Shown here piece by piece: positions 6,644 to 13,042 of a stretch of 13,692 bases of DNA. Under the pieces are notes generated by a model, which did not search any database, had not been told where the DNA came from, and saw only the letters and a list, made by a program, of their open reading frames with translations. Positions within the stretch are counted from its first letter, which is position 1; each line of letters starts with the position of its first letter. The DNA comes from Candidatus Bathyarchaeota archaeon (GTDB lineage Archaea; Thermoproteota; Bathyarchaeia; Bathyarchaeales; Bathycorpusculaceae). The stretch covers positions 1 through 13,692 of the forward strand of contig DAOVFL010000008.1 in NCBI GenBank assembly GCA_030672945.1. The letters are read 5' to 3'. Position numbers and translations under genes: made by a program.

Positions 6644-7987
6644 TCACACAATAACCAACTTACGAACTAGTTCTTTAAAGTGCTTACTAACGGGAATTTT
6701 TGCACGTTTAAACTTATCATCAGATCTAGTTAATGGACAAGTAGCATCAATGCCCACTTTGCTTGTCAAACCGGTCTCCTGATCTGCAGAAGAATCTAAC
6801 GTGGAGCCCCGCACGTTCTTTATGATAAGTAAGTCCTCACTTGCTTGAAATCTTGTTGCAATAGCCCATTCCACATCAGTAGCATCATAGACGTCAATAT
6901 CAGAATCCACAACCACCGCATGCTTTAAGCTTGGATGTGCCGCAAATGCGGCCAACAAAACATTTTTTCCATCACCTTCCAATTGCTTTTCGACAGAAAC
7001 AATGGCATGAAGCCAACCGCTTCCACCTAAGGAAAGGTTAACAGCATTAGCTTTCGGCACAACCTTTGAAACAGACTCCCATATTAAGGCCTCACGTGGC
7101 AATCCCATCAGAAGCCTATGCTCAGACCCTGATGGCAAAACTGCTTGGTAAACATAATCTTTCCTATGCATAATGCCTACAACTTCCACAACAGGCTGTC
7201 TCCTCTCAACATCATAAGTTCCAGTTATATCCACAAAGGGGCCTTCAATTACTTCTCTAATACCGGAAATCCTACCTTCCAAAACCAGTTCATCTTCCGC
7301 AGGAGCATAAGCATCAGCATGTTCACACTTGATCAAACGAAGACTATTATCCATCAATGCATTCGCAACATCAAATTCGTTTACGCCAAAAGGAACTGGA
7401 GAGGAAGCTGCTAGCATCACTGCTGGATGAACACCGATAGAAATTGATATTTCTATATCTTTATCAGCTTCCTTAGCCGTTCGCCATAACTTATAAAGAT
7501 GCCGCGGAACCAGACGTATCGCTAAATGCTTCTTGTCCAAGACTTGAAGACGGTGTACTGACGCATTCTCAACGCTTCCGTCAACACTTTTTGCATGAAT
7601 CACTGCTGAAGTAATGTATGGACCAGCATCCTTTTCAAAGTGGGTCAAGAATGGAATCTTTGACAAGTCAGGTTTTTCAATGATCTCCTTCACTGGACCA
7701 TTTTCAACAATTTCAGGTTTTCGTGGTGACCGCCAAGCTTCAATCAACTTTCCATACAGTTCAATCTGACATACACCTAGGGCGTCACAAATTCTTTTTC
7801 GGGTCCCACAAATGTTTGCAACAACCTTCGTCTCAAAATTTTTCAGTTTTTCAAATAAGAAAATAGGTCCTTCATCATCCCATTTTTTAATGATGAATGG
7901 AATTTCGAAACGAGTGGAAACTTCATCTGTCACATGTAAGTTTTCTCTCTTTGCTTCCATTTGTTCGAGAAAACTTCTTAGGCTCAT
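6644..7987 (-). CDS. UbiD-family decarboxylase (candidate anhydromevalonate phosphate decarboxylase)
   Basis: A 447-residue member of the UbiD family, which uses prenylated FMN to decarboxylate or carboxylate unsaturated acids. Typical features are the N-terminal SLRSFLEQME, the block HRLQVLDKKHLAIRLVPRHL (145-164), SIGVHPAVMLAASSPVP (183-199), PAEDELVLEG (229-238), which should carry the catalytic glutamates, and the signature HAVVVDSDIDVYDATDVEWA (356-375). From published work, an archaeal UbiD homologue decarboxylates trans-anhydromevalonate 5-phosphate in the modified mevalonate pathway. The length and the single-copy look suit that role, but many archaea have several UbiD paralogues, so this is inference. 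UbiX, which makes the cofactor, is not in the window. The ATG overlaps the stop of the upstream gene (ATGA), with GAAGGATC as ribosome site. Confidence 0.88.
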   Translation of the reverse strand: MSLRSFLEQMEAKRENLHVTDEVSTRFEIPFIIKKWDDEGPIFLFEKLKNFETKVVANICGTRKRICDALGVCQIELYGKLIEAWRSPRKPEIVENGPVKEIIEKPDLSKIPFLTHFEKDAGPYITSAVIHAKSVDGSVENASVHRLQVLDKKHLAIRLVPRHLYKLWRTAKEADKDIEISISIGVHPAVMLAASSPVPFGVNEFDVANALMDNSLRLIKCEHADAYAPAEDELVLEGRISGIREVIEGPFVDITGTYDVERRQPVVEVVGIMHRKDYVYQAVLPSGSEHRLLMGLPREALIWESVSKVVPKANAVNLSLGGSGWLHAIVSVEKQLEGDGKNVLLAAFAAHPSLKHAVVVDSDIDVYDATDVEWAIATRFQASEDLLIIKNVRGSTLDSSADQETGLTSKVGIDATCPLTRSDDKFKRAKIPVSKHFKELVRKLVIV

Positions 7988-8355
7988 GCTGTTGATCCTT
8001 CTTTTTGGTGTTCGGTGTGGATAACTTTTTTAAGTAGCTTCATCAAGATCGATCGAGCTTGAATCTCATCAATTGTTTTTAAGTATACAGAAACTAAAGC
8101 TATCTTTTTCTTTCTGAACGCCAAGTACTCAGCGAACATACGGGCTGAAACAGAGTTTCTATCACCCAGAAGAATAGATGAAGAGATTGGTCCAAGCAAA
8201 TCCTGAGGCTTTGGAACAGCGATTGTTAACGTTCCAAGCTTGTCTTCGTTTTCACTTAGAAGAACCAAACATGAATTTTTTGTTTCCAAATATACTGCTA
8301 AAAAATGTACATTATGCTCAGTTATTTCATCTTTAATAACTTTAGCACGTTCCAC
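7984..8355 (-). CDS. PAC4-like small protein (putative proteasome assembly chaperone)
   Basis: A 123-residue protein with no signal peptide or membrane segment. Its pattern recalls the eukaryotic proteasome assembly chaperone 4 (PSMG4/PAC4) family. LGTLTIAVP (40-48) parallels the family's L-x-x-L-A-V-A-M strand, ISSSILLGD (57-65) parallels VSTSLLGD, and after S-x-R-x-FAEYLAFRKKK the strand IALVSVYLKT (85-94) parallels QVFVSYNL. In eukaryotes PAC3-PAC4 assists alpha-ring assembly; archaeal relatives may bind the proteasome, but no proteasome gene is in view. The GTG start is supported by GAGG 7 nt upstream, and an in-frame stop just before excludes a longer form. The stop overlaps the UbiD start by 4 bp, so translation is coupled. 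The similarity is from memory and modest. Confidence 0.65.
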   Translation of the reverse strand: MERAKVIKDEITEHNVHFLAVYLETKNSCLVLLSENEDKLGTLTIAVPKPQDLLGPISSSILLGDRNSVSARMFAEYLAFRKKKIALVSVYLKTIDEIQARSILMKLLKKVIHTEHQKEGSTA

Positions 8356-8370
8356 AATAAATCCTCACGC

Positions 8371-8403
8371 TTATTTATAGCTTCATGTACTCACTATTTA
8401 TTG
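8371..8403. promoter_or_regulatory. Overlapping divergent promoters of nth (+) and the PAC4-UbiD pair (-)
   Basis: TTATTTATAG (8371-8380) fits a plus-strand TATA with a start near 8402, just before the nth ribosome site. CTATTTATTG (8394-8403) is CAATAAATAG on the minus strand, with a start near 8372, giving a leader of about 17 nt that holds the GAGG site of the PAC4-like gene. Each TATA lies on the other's predicted start. Confidence 0.45.
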
Positions 8404-8423
8404 TTTTCAAGGATGCTGCAATA

Positions 8424-9080
8424 ATGACAAAAAATCGCGGAGAGAAAATCCTGCAAACACTCCGAAAAACTTTCACATTGCAAAGACGGATAACCTTCAA
8501 TAGGAACCCCTTTAAAACATTAATCGTAACAATAATTTCACAAAACACTACAGACCGAAATACAGTTAAAGCCTTCGAAAACCTTTCGAAGCAATTCCCG
8601 ATAAAGCCCGAGGTATTAGCGAATGCTAAAACAAGTAAAATTGAAGAATGCTTGAAAGTGGCTGGTCTATACAGAAACAAGGCAAAAACAATACAACAGG
8701 TTTCACGAATCATCGTGGAGAAGTTCCATGGAAACTTGATGTCAATACTGTCAATGTCCTTTGAAGAAGCAAGAAAAACGCTTATCCAACTTCCAGGAGT
8801 CGGACCAAAAACAGCTGATGTCGTCTTGCTCTTTTGTGCAGAAAAACCCACAATTCCTATCGACACTCATGTTAATCGCGTATCAAAACGTTTAGGTCTC
8901 GCACCTAAGAACGGAGACTACGAAGCAGTTCGTAAATCTATTCAATCATTCTACAGTCCAAAATTTTTCCTGGATGTTCACGTTCTGCTAATTTCACTTG
9001 GTAGAAATTACTGCAAGGCTAGAAATCCTTTATGTAAGCAATGCACAGTGAACATGTTTTGTCCGTCAAGGAAAATATAG
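8424..9080 (+). CDS. nth: Endonuclease III (bifunctional DNA glycosylase/AP lyase)
   Basis: Base-excision repair enzyme that removes oxidised pyrimidines and cuts the abasic site. 218 residues, near the usual length. The helix-hairpin-helix LPGVGPKTADVVL (123-135) contains the catalytic Lys129; the catalytic Asp147 lies in PIDTHVNRVSKRLGL. The 4Fe-4S cluster motif is intact: Cys197-x6-Cys204-x2-Cys207-x5-Cys213. LIVTIISQNTTDRN (33-46) is the typical N-terminal core motif. Lys at the catalytic position argues against the MIG-type thymine glycosylase, which has Tyr there. ATG 8424 is preferred because AAGGAT (8409-8414) is 9 nt upstream and the likely transcript start (about 8402) lies after the other in-frame ATG at 8385. 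It is divergent from the PAC4-UbiD pair and convergent with the kinase gene 74 bp beyond its stop. Confidence 0.93.
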   Translation: MTKNRGEKILQTLRKTFTLQRRITFNRNPFKTLIVTIISQNTTDRNTVKAFENLSKQFPIKPEVLANAKTSKIEECLKVAGLYRNKAKTIQQVSRIIVEKFHGNLMSILSMSFEEARKTLIQLPGVGPKTADVVLLFCAEKPTIPIDTHVNRVSKRLGLAPKNGDYEAVRKSIQSFYSPKFFLDVHVLLISLGRNYCKARNPLCKQCTVNMFCPSRKI

Positions 9081-9153
9081 AATAAAAATGACTGACATGG
9101 ACATTTACAATTTATTTACACTTAAATCGCGGCAAGTTTTCCAAGATGAATTG

Positions 9154-10467
9154 CTAGAAAAGGTTTTCAAACATTGTAAAGTCTAGGTGATTTTCTTCCA
9201 TGAAAATCTGAGTTTCCTTCAGGTTTTCATCCAGTTTAATCCTTCCTAAGGTGACCATCGAGATTTTCTCAGAGACAGGTGTGTATAGTTTCATAATCTT
9301 CCTTCTATAATCAAGTTCTCTTAGGGAACCCATTCCGAGGAACTTCCTTTCAGAATCATATAAAGCCATAAGCAATCCTTCTTCTTCACCCTTATGAACC
9401 ACTACAACTTTCTTCCCAGTAATCTCTTCCACCTTTTTAATGTTTTCAGGATTTATCCAACGCCTTTTCCCAATAACTATGCAGATTCTATCTTCCATTT
9501 CCGCAAGATGCAATGGTATCATTCCTAGAAGCTCATGAATTTTCTTTGCTTGTCTTATGTTTCCACGATTCCAACCTAAGCCAATCAGCTCATCTTCTAT
9601 TTTCACCCAACTCAGAGGAATGGACCTAACCTTGGCGTTTCTTAAGTACTTAATATATGCAAGCTCCCGTAATCTTCTTCGTTTTTCTTTACTTCTTTGC
9701 TTGATGACTGAGGGTGAGTGAACCATAACTTTTCTGAATTTTTCAGTAGCATTCAAAAGGGATGCCAATTCATCTTTCTGTTGTATGAAGAAAATAATGT
9801 CTGGATTAAACTTTTCAATAAGCTGAACTTTATAGTTAACAGCATCCTCTCCTTTAACCCATCCGTCAGTATTTATGATAACGTAGTCTGGATTATTGCT
9901 CAGAATCTCTTGCTTTAATAATGCTAAACCTTCTATCACCTTGTTAATAACTCTGCTTGGTGAAGTGGAACCGACGAAAAACACATTTCTTGCTTTTAGA
10001 TCAAACAAGTCTATTATTGGTTTTGTTACAAAAGTATAAGACACGGTACAAGGTGGTCCAACATCCGATTGCCCCAAGTCTCCATCCAGAATTGCCACTT
10101 TCTGTCTTTTAATAAGTAATTTGTTTATTAGGAATGTGCAAAAGCTTGTCTTTCCAGAGTCAACGGGCCCAATCACCATCACAGTGAAGGGTTTAACTTC
10201 AGGCTTTGACAACTCTTCATATGCTTTAACCCATGAGGTTGGTATAGTATTCCCATTCACTTCCTCGATGTTTGCATCTTCTCCTACTGAACTATCAAAT
10301 GTAGCTGTTTCTTTAACGACGAAGGGTAGTCTATTCCCTTCCCGAACTATAACCTTCCTCATGTTTCCCAATACGAACCCAAATACTTCCACTTTACCTG
10401 AAATCACTGAGACAGAGGCTGGCCCATCAACCAACAATGTTTTCCCTTTTTCAATTGTTTGATTCAT
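9154..10467 (-). CDS. Clp1/Grc3-family polynucleotide 5'-kinase
   Basis: A 437-residue P-loop protein of the Clp1/Grc3/NOL9 family, which phosphorylates 5'-OH ends of RNA (and often DNA). An archaeal member from Pyrococcus is known to be active. An N-terminal beta domain (1-85) with GPASVSVISGKVEVFG precedes the kinase core. Walker A is GPVDSGKTS (100-108), followed by AILDGDLGQSDVGPP (125-139) with Asp128 and Asp130, then INTDGW (198-203), and an arginine-rich lid around RSKEKRRRLRELAYIKY (258-274). A C-terminal domain (about 320-437) follows. ATG 10465-10467 has GGAGG 7 nt upstream; starting at 10497 would add ten poor residues and hide that site. It overlaps the RNase H-like gene by 17 bp, so the two are co-translated. 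Its product probably acts in rRNA or tRNA processing, but the substrate is not evident. Confidence 0.87.
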   Translation of the reverse strand: MNQTIEKGKTLLVDGPASVSVISGKVEVFGFVLGNMRKVIVREGNRLPFVVKETATFDSSVGEDANIEEVNGNTIPTSWVKAYEELSKPEVKPFTVMVIGPVDSGKTSFCTFLINKLLIKRQKVAILDGDLGQSDVGPPCTVSYTFVTKPIIDLFDLKARNVFFVGSTSPSRVINKVIEGLALLKQEILSNNPDYVIINTDGWVKGEDAVNYKVQLIEKFNPDIIFFIQQKDELASLLNATEKFRKVMVHSPSVIKQRSKEKRRRLRELAYIKYLRNAKVRSIPLSWVKIEDELIGLGWNRGNIRQAKKIHELLGMIPLHLAEMEDRICIVIGKRRWINPENIKKVEEITGKKVVVVHKGEEEGLLMALYDSERKFLGMGSLRELDYRRKIMKLYTPVSEKISMVTLGRIKLDENLKETQIFMEENHLDFTMFENLF

Positions 10468-11104
10468 CGTTTTTCCTCCGTGTAAACGTACGACCATCTC
10501 TTCCAGCGATCTTTACGGCTGAAGCGATGTCCCTTAATCCTCTTCTATGTTTGGCTTCACTTATGATGTGATTAGTTCCTGCTTCTCTTACGCTTTGCAG
10601 CACTACGTTTGAGGGTAACATTCCATCCAAAGCCCGTAGAAGTTTATCTTTATACTCAAAGACCCCATCACCGATCTTCACTGAAATCGAGGGTGTAGGG
10701 TCACTTTTAAAGTTTTTTAGAATGGCTTTTATCTTGTCCACTGTCTCTTCAATGCTAAAGCAATTTCCTGTTTCAATAATCCTCCCATCAGCTAGGATCG
10801 CTAACCCAAAGATTTCACCGGGGTCTACACCAATAATGATTTTTTCATAGTATTTTTTTCCCTGAGCAATTTGTATTGTCTTATTTACTACTGTTTCAGG
10901 TTCCGTTCTGTCATTGAATGTTAGAACTTTCTCATGTTCTATGAGAGGTCGTTCCTCTTCCGTTGTTATGACAACCTTAACATCTATGGGGATGCGTTCA
11001 TTTGGTGTTAAACTTAAAAACTGTACATTCCGCTTTTTTAATTCTCTAACTATTAAGTAGTAAGCCTTTCCTGAGACTGTTACCACAGCTATCTTCGCTT
11101 TCAT
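10451..11104 (-). CDS. RNase H/RuvC-like fold protein, putative nuclease
   Basis: A 217-residue protein I cannot assign to a named family. Residues 1-80 form a small alpha/beta domain (AKIAVVTVSGKAYYLIVREL). Residues 88-200 look like a RuvC/YqgF RNase H fold. A first strand with IIIGVDPGEIFGLAIL (Asp94) matches the D-P-G motif of RuvC. A middle part has VKIGDG (Asp146), and a last motif is LRDIASAVKIA (Asp192), like RuvC's final D-x-x-A helix; Glu174 is a further acidic candidate. This suggests metal-dependent nuclease activity on RNA or branched DNA, which is inference. ATG at 11102-11104 has AGGA upstream, and a TATA-like GCTATAAAC (minus strand, 11127-11135) sits close enough that the leader must be very short or absent. 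The 3' end overlaps the polynucleotide-kinase start by 17 bp, which points to a joint role. Confidence 0.75.
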   Translation of the reverse strand: MKAKIAVVTVSGKAYYLIVRELKKRNVQFLSLTPNERIPIDVKVVITTEEERPLIEHEKVLTFNDRTEPETVVNKTIQIAQGKKYYEKIIIGVDPGEIFGLAILADGRIIETGNCFSIEETVDKIKAILKNFKSDPTPSISVKIGDGVFEYKDKLLRALDGMLPSNVVLQSVREAGTNHIISEAKHRRGLRDIASAVKIAGRDGRTFTRRKNDESNN

Positions 11105-11125
11105 ATCGCTTTCCTATTTGCGTAG

Positions 11126-11135
11126 TGTTTATAGC
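11126..11135 (-). promoter_or_regulatory. TATA-like box for the nuclease-kinase transcript
   Basis: The minus strand reads GCTATAAACA, centred about 26 bp from the ATG at 11104, which would give leaderless or nearly leaderless RNA. The kinase gene, by contrast, has a strong internal ribosome site. Inference from spacing. Confidence 0.4.
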
Positions 11136-11173
11136 ATAAAGCAAATTATTAGTTTCGCTGTTTATATTCTTTG

Positions 11174-11881
11174 ATGTGCATGACAGTGCTGTACAAGATT
11201 CCAACAGGCTGTAAAAAGATTGATGAAATTCTAGACGGGGGTTTTTCGTTAAAGAAAGTCAGCTTAATTTATGGTGAAGCAGAAACTGGAAAAACGACTT
11301 TAGTTACACAGTGTGCAGTAAACTGTGCAAGGCGAGGTTGCAAGACGTTATTTGTGGACAGTGATGGTACGTTTTCAGCGCGAAGGCTTTTTCAGATTAC
11401 ATCACGAGACTTCAAAGATATTTCAGAATTGATGATTCTAATGAAGCCAAACAATTTTAGTGAACAAGCAATAGTTATAGACCGCCTAAAAGATTACATA
11501 ACTGAGAGCTTCGGACTCGTAGTTATTGATACTCTCACATCTCTTTATCGCGCCGAAATCGCAGAGAATTACAAGAAAACATTCGAGCTGAACCGTGAAC
11601 TAAATAGACAAATGGCATGTCTAGCACAAATTGCCAAGACCCAAAGAATTGTAGTCTTAGCAACAAGTCAAGTGCAAAGTCTTTTCAACGAAGCATTCGT
11701 AGTTACAGAACCCATAGCTACTAGAGTTCTGAAATTCTGGGCAGACACGATCATCGCTATGAGACCTACGGAGAATCCACAAATAATCAAGGCAATCTTA
11801 GAAAAAAGTCCCAAAAAAGTACAACCGTTAACTTGCCACTTAAAAATAGACGAGACAGGAATACATGAATATTTAACTTAA
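11174..11881 (+). CDS. radB: RadB-like recombinase (RecA/Rad51 superfamily)
   Basis: A 235-residue RecA-fold ATPase. It opens with IPTGCKKIDEILDGGF (9-24), Walker A is GEAETGKTT (34-42), FVDSDGTF (60-67) follows, and Walker B is LVVIDT (115-120). LATSQV (162-167) and the tail strands complete the core. There is no N-terminal HhH domain as in RadA, so it matches RadB, an archaeal Rad51 paralogue thought to help recombination and to bind Holliday-junction proteins; a KaiC-like paralogue is less likely. ATG 11174 and ATG 11180 are both possible. Neither has a ribosome site, so leaderless translation is likely; AAATTATT near 11143-11150 could set a start at about 11172. It heads an operon with carS, 15 bp downstream. 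Confidence 0.85.
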   Translation: MCMTVLYKIPTGCKKIDEILDGGFSLKKVSLIYGEAETGKTTLVTQCAVNCARRGCKTLFVDSDGTFSARRLFQITSRDFKDISELMILMKPNNFSEQAIVIDRLKDYITESFGLVVIDTLTSLYRAEIAENYKKTFELNRELNRQMACLAQIAKTQRIVVLATSQVQSLFNEAFVVTEPIATRVLKFWADTIIAMRPTENPQIIKAILEKSPKKVQPLTCHLKIDETGIHEYLT

Positions 11882-11896
11882 TAGTGGCTGTAGAAA

Positions 11897-12391
11897 ATGA
11901 AACTAACAATACTAATCATTGAAGCATTAACGTTTATTTTTCCAGCATACTGTGCTAACGCCATACCAGTAATTACTGGTGGAGGGTTTCCCCTAGACTT
12001 TGGGAAAAAGTTTTTTGATGGAAAGCCGATTTTTGGAAAAAACAAGACTTTTCAGGGTTTCTTTTCTGGGCTGGCTGTTGGAACATTTGTTGGTTTCGTG
12101 GAAAGTATGTTTTTTAGTCACTCAATTATGTTAGGTTTATTTCTATCTCTAGGAGCTTTATTCGGAGATCTAGCAGGAGCCTTTGTAAAGCGAAGGCTTG
12201 GGCTCTCTCCTGGTGACTTGTTACCCGTTATTGATCAAGTTGATTTTGTAGTAGGGGCAGTTTTGTTTTCTGTTCCCATATGTCTACAGAAACTGGAACT
12301 CATAATCATCGTTTTTATTGTAACCCCTCCCATACACTTGTTGACAAATTTCACGGCATATAAACTGGGTCTAAAAAATAATCCTTGGTAA
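11897..12391 (+). CDS. carS: CDP-archaeol synthase
   Basis: An integral membrane enzyme that transfers CMP from CTP to 2,3-di-O-geranylgeranylglyceryl phosphate, activating archaeal ether lipids for head-group addition. 164 residues, matching the CarS (former DUF46) family. Motifs are IFGKNKTFQGF (45-55), FGDLAGAFVKRRLG (89-102) and PVIDQVDF (110-117). About five hydrophobic helices are visible, near residues 4-24, 55-75, 76-95, 117-133 and 135-155. It is strong evidence that the DNA is archaeal. Located 15 bp after radB with only a weak ribosome site, it is probably expressed by read-through. Its stop is 5 bp from the stop of the converging membrane-protein gene, so their transcripts must overlap. 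A perfect 16-bp palindrome lies in codons 23-28. Confidence 0.95.
   Translation: MKLTILIIEALTFIFPAYCANAIPVITGGGFPLDFGKKFFDGKPIFGKNKTFQGFFSGLAVGTFVGFVESMFFSHSIMLGLFLSLGALFGDLAGAFVKRRLGLSPGDLLPVIDQVDFVVGAVLFSVPICLQKLELIIIVFIVTPPIHLLTNFTAYKLGLKNNPW
11965..11980. repeat. Perfect 16-bp palindrome inside carS
   Basis: ACCAGTAATTACTGGT equals its own reverse complement. About 0.2 such sites are expected by chance in a window this size. It lies within coding sequence, so it may be accidental or may be a protein-binding site. Confidence 0.5.
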
Positions 12392-12396
12392 AGCTT

Positions 12397-12837
12397 TCAC
12401 TTGCCTAATTTTATTTGTATCGTAACCTCAAGGAATATGTATGATATTATTAGAAAGATAACACCTATCATAAACATCAAGTAAGCTTGTCTAGGTTTGT
12501 AGACATACTTTGTACTTTGATACATCGCTATTGCTCCGATGATGCCCAGCGAATAAAGAATCATTGCAATTATACTGTCTGTGATAAACTGTTCTGATAG
12601 TTGCGGGTAAAGGAAGATAAATCTTCCACCGCCGGGAAGCTCTACGTAAGCTGATGGAAGTGGTCTTCTTACTACATTGTATAGACCTCCTCCGAAGAGA
12701 AATATGGCTACAGCTATTGCTATTGCTGAAAGGGCTATGGCAGACGGTCTTGTTGAAATTCTTCTGTAGAATCCATTTATGGAGTAAGATAATGATGTAA
12801 TTCGTTTCTTAACTCTACGTGACACTTTTTTTTCCAC
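12397..12837 (-). CDS. Three-helix membrane protein resembling the OST3/OST6 transmembrane domain
   Basis: A 146-residue protein. A basic cytoplasmic N-terminus (1-30) is followed by TM1 (about 33-55, ending GGLYNVV), an outside loop of about 28 residues, TM2 (84-105), a short basic loop KYVYKPRQ and TM3 (117-139). The arrangement and the stretch FIFLYPQLSEQFITDSI (73-89) leading into an A-x-x-LYSLG helix recall the last three helices of eukaryotic OST3/OST6 (TUSC3/MAGT1), which read ISYF...QNQFGVETQIIAAIYGL and end in a similar helix. The thioredoxin domain is absent. If right, it would be a subunit of the archaeal AglB oligosaccharyltransferase; no aglB is in the window. The GTG at 12837 overlaps the upstream gene by 23 bp. 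A second GTG at 12825, 8 nt after GGTGG, is an equally good start (142 residues). Confidence 0.6.
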   Translation of the reverse strand: MEKKVSRRVKKRITSLSYSINGFYRRISTRPSAIALSAIAIAVAIFLFGGGLYNVVRRPLPSAYVELPGGGRFIFLYPQLSEQFITDSIIAMILYSLGIIGAIAMYQSTKYVYKPRQAYLMFMIGVIFLIISYIFLEVTIQIKLGK

Positions 12838-13042
12838 CGCTTTTAATCAAGTATTCTGCCACTTCTTTAGCCCATTTTCCTGTTAATGAATTCTTACTGA
12901 TCTCACTTAAATACTCTTTCCAAGAGATTTCCAGTGCTTTTTTCCATGAATTATATTTTTTAACGATGTTTTCATATGCCTTCGCATGTAGTTCGCAATA
13001 ACTTTTTTCTCCAGTCTCTCTACTGCATATTGCGCATTTCAA
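12815..13042 (-). CDS. Small zinc-finger protein
   Basis: A 75-residue protein of unknown function. Its N-terminus is a compact finger, Cys3-x2-Cys6-x9-Cys16-x2-His19 (CAICSRETGEKSYCELH), followed by a predicted alpha-helical, tryptophan-containing tail (WKKALEISWKEYL) and a basic end. It starts with TTG at 13040-13042; AGGAAG about 8 nt upstream supports it. The gene overlaps the topoisomerase end by 23 bp and the membrane-protein gene by 23 bp (11 bp if the later GTG is used). That nesting argues that it is truly translated. It may bind nucleic acid or a protein partner; nothing in the sequence decides. Confidence 0.72.
   Translation of the reverse strand: MKCAICSRETGEKSYCELHAKAYENIVKKYNSWKKALEISWKEYLSEISKNSLTGKWAKEVAEYLIKSGGKKSVT

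Noticed and set aside
8043..8062. Imperfect 20-bp palindrome around GATCGATCGA in the PAC4-like gene
   Set aside because: One pair mismatches and it lies inside a coding region without other support; likely chance.
8385..8423. Upstream ATG for nth giving 13 extra residues
   Set aside because: It lies before the predicted transcript start (about 8402) and has no ribosome site; ATG 8424 has AAGGAT 9 nt ahead.
8375..8866. Minus-strand open frame of 163 codons across nth
   Set aside because: It lies wholly opposite nth, whose catalytic and Fe-S motifs are intact; composition is Phe/Ser/Val-rich as expected for a shadow.
10468..10497. Longer start of the polynucleotide kinase (GAAGATGG side, ten extra residues)
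   Set aside because: The GGAGG site 7 nt ahead of ATG 10467 fits the shorter form, and the extra residues lie inside the upstream gene.
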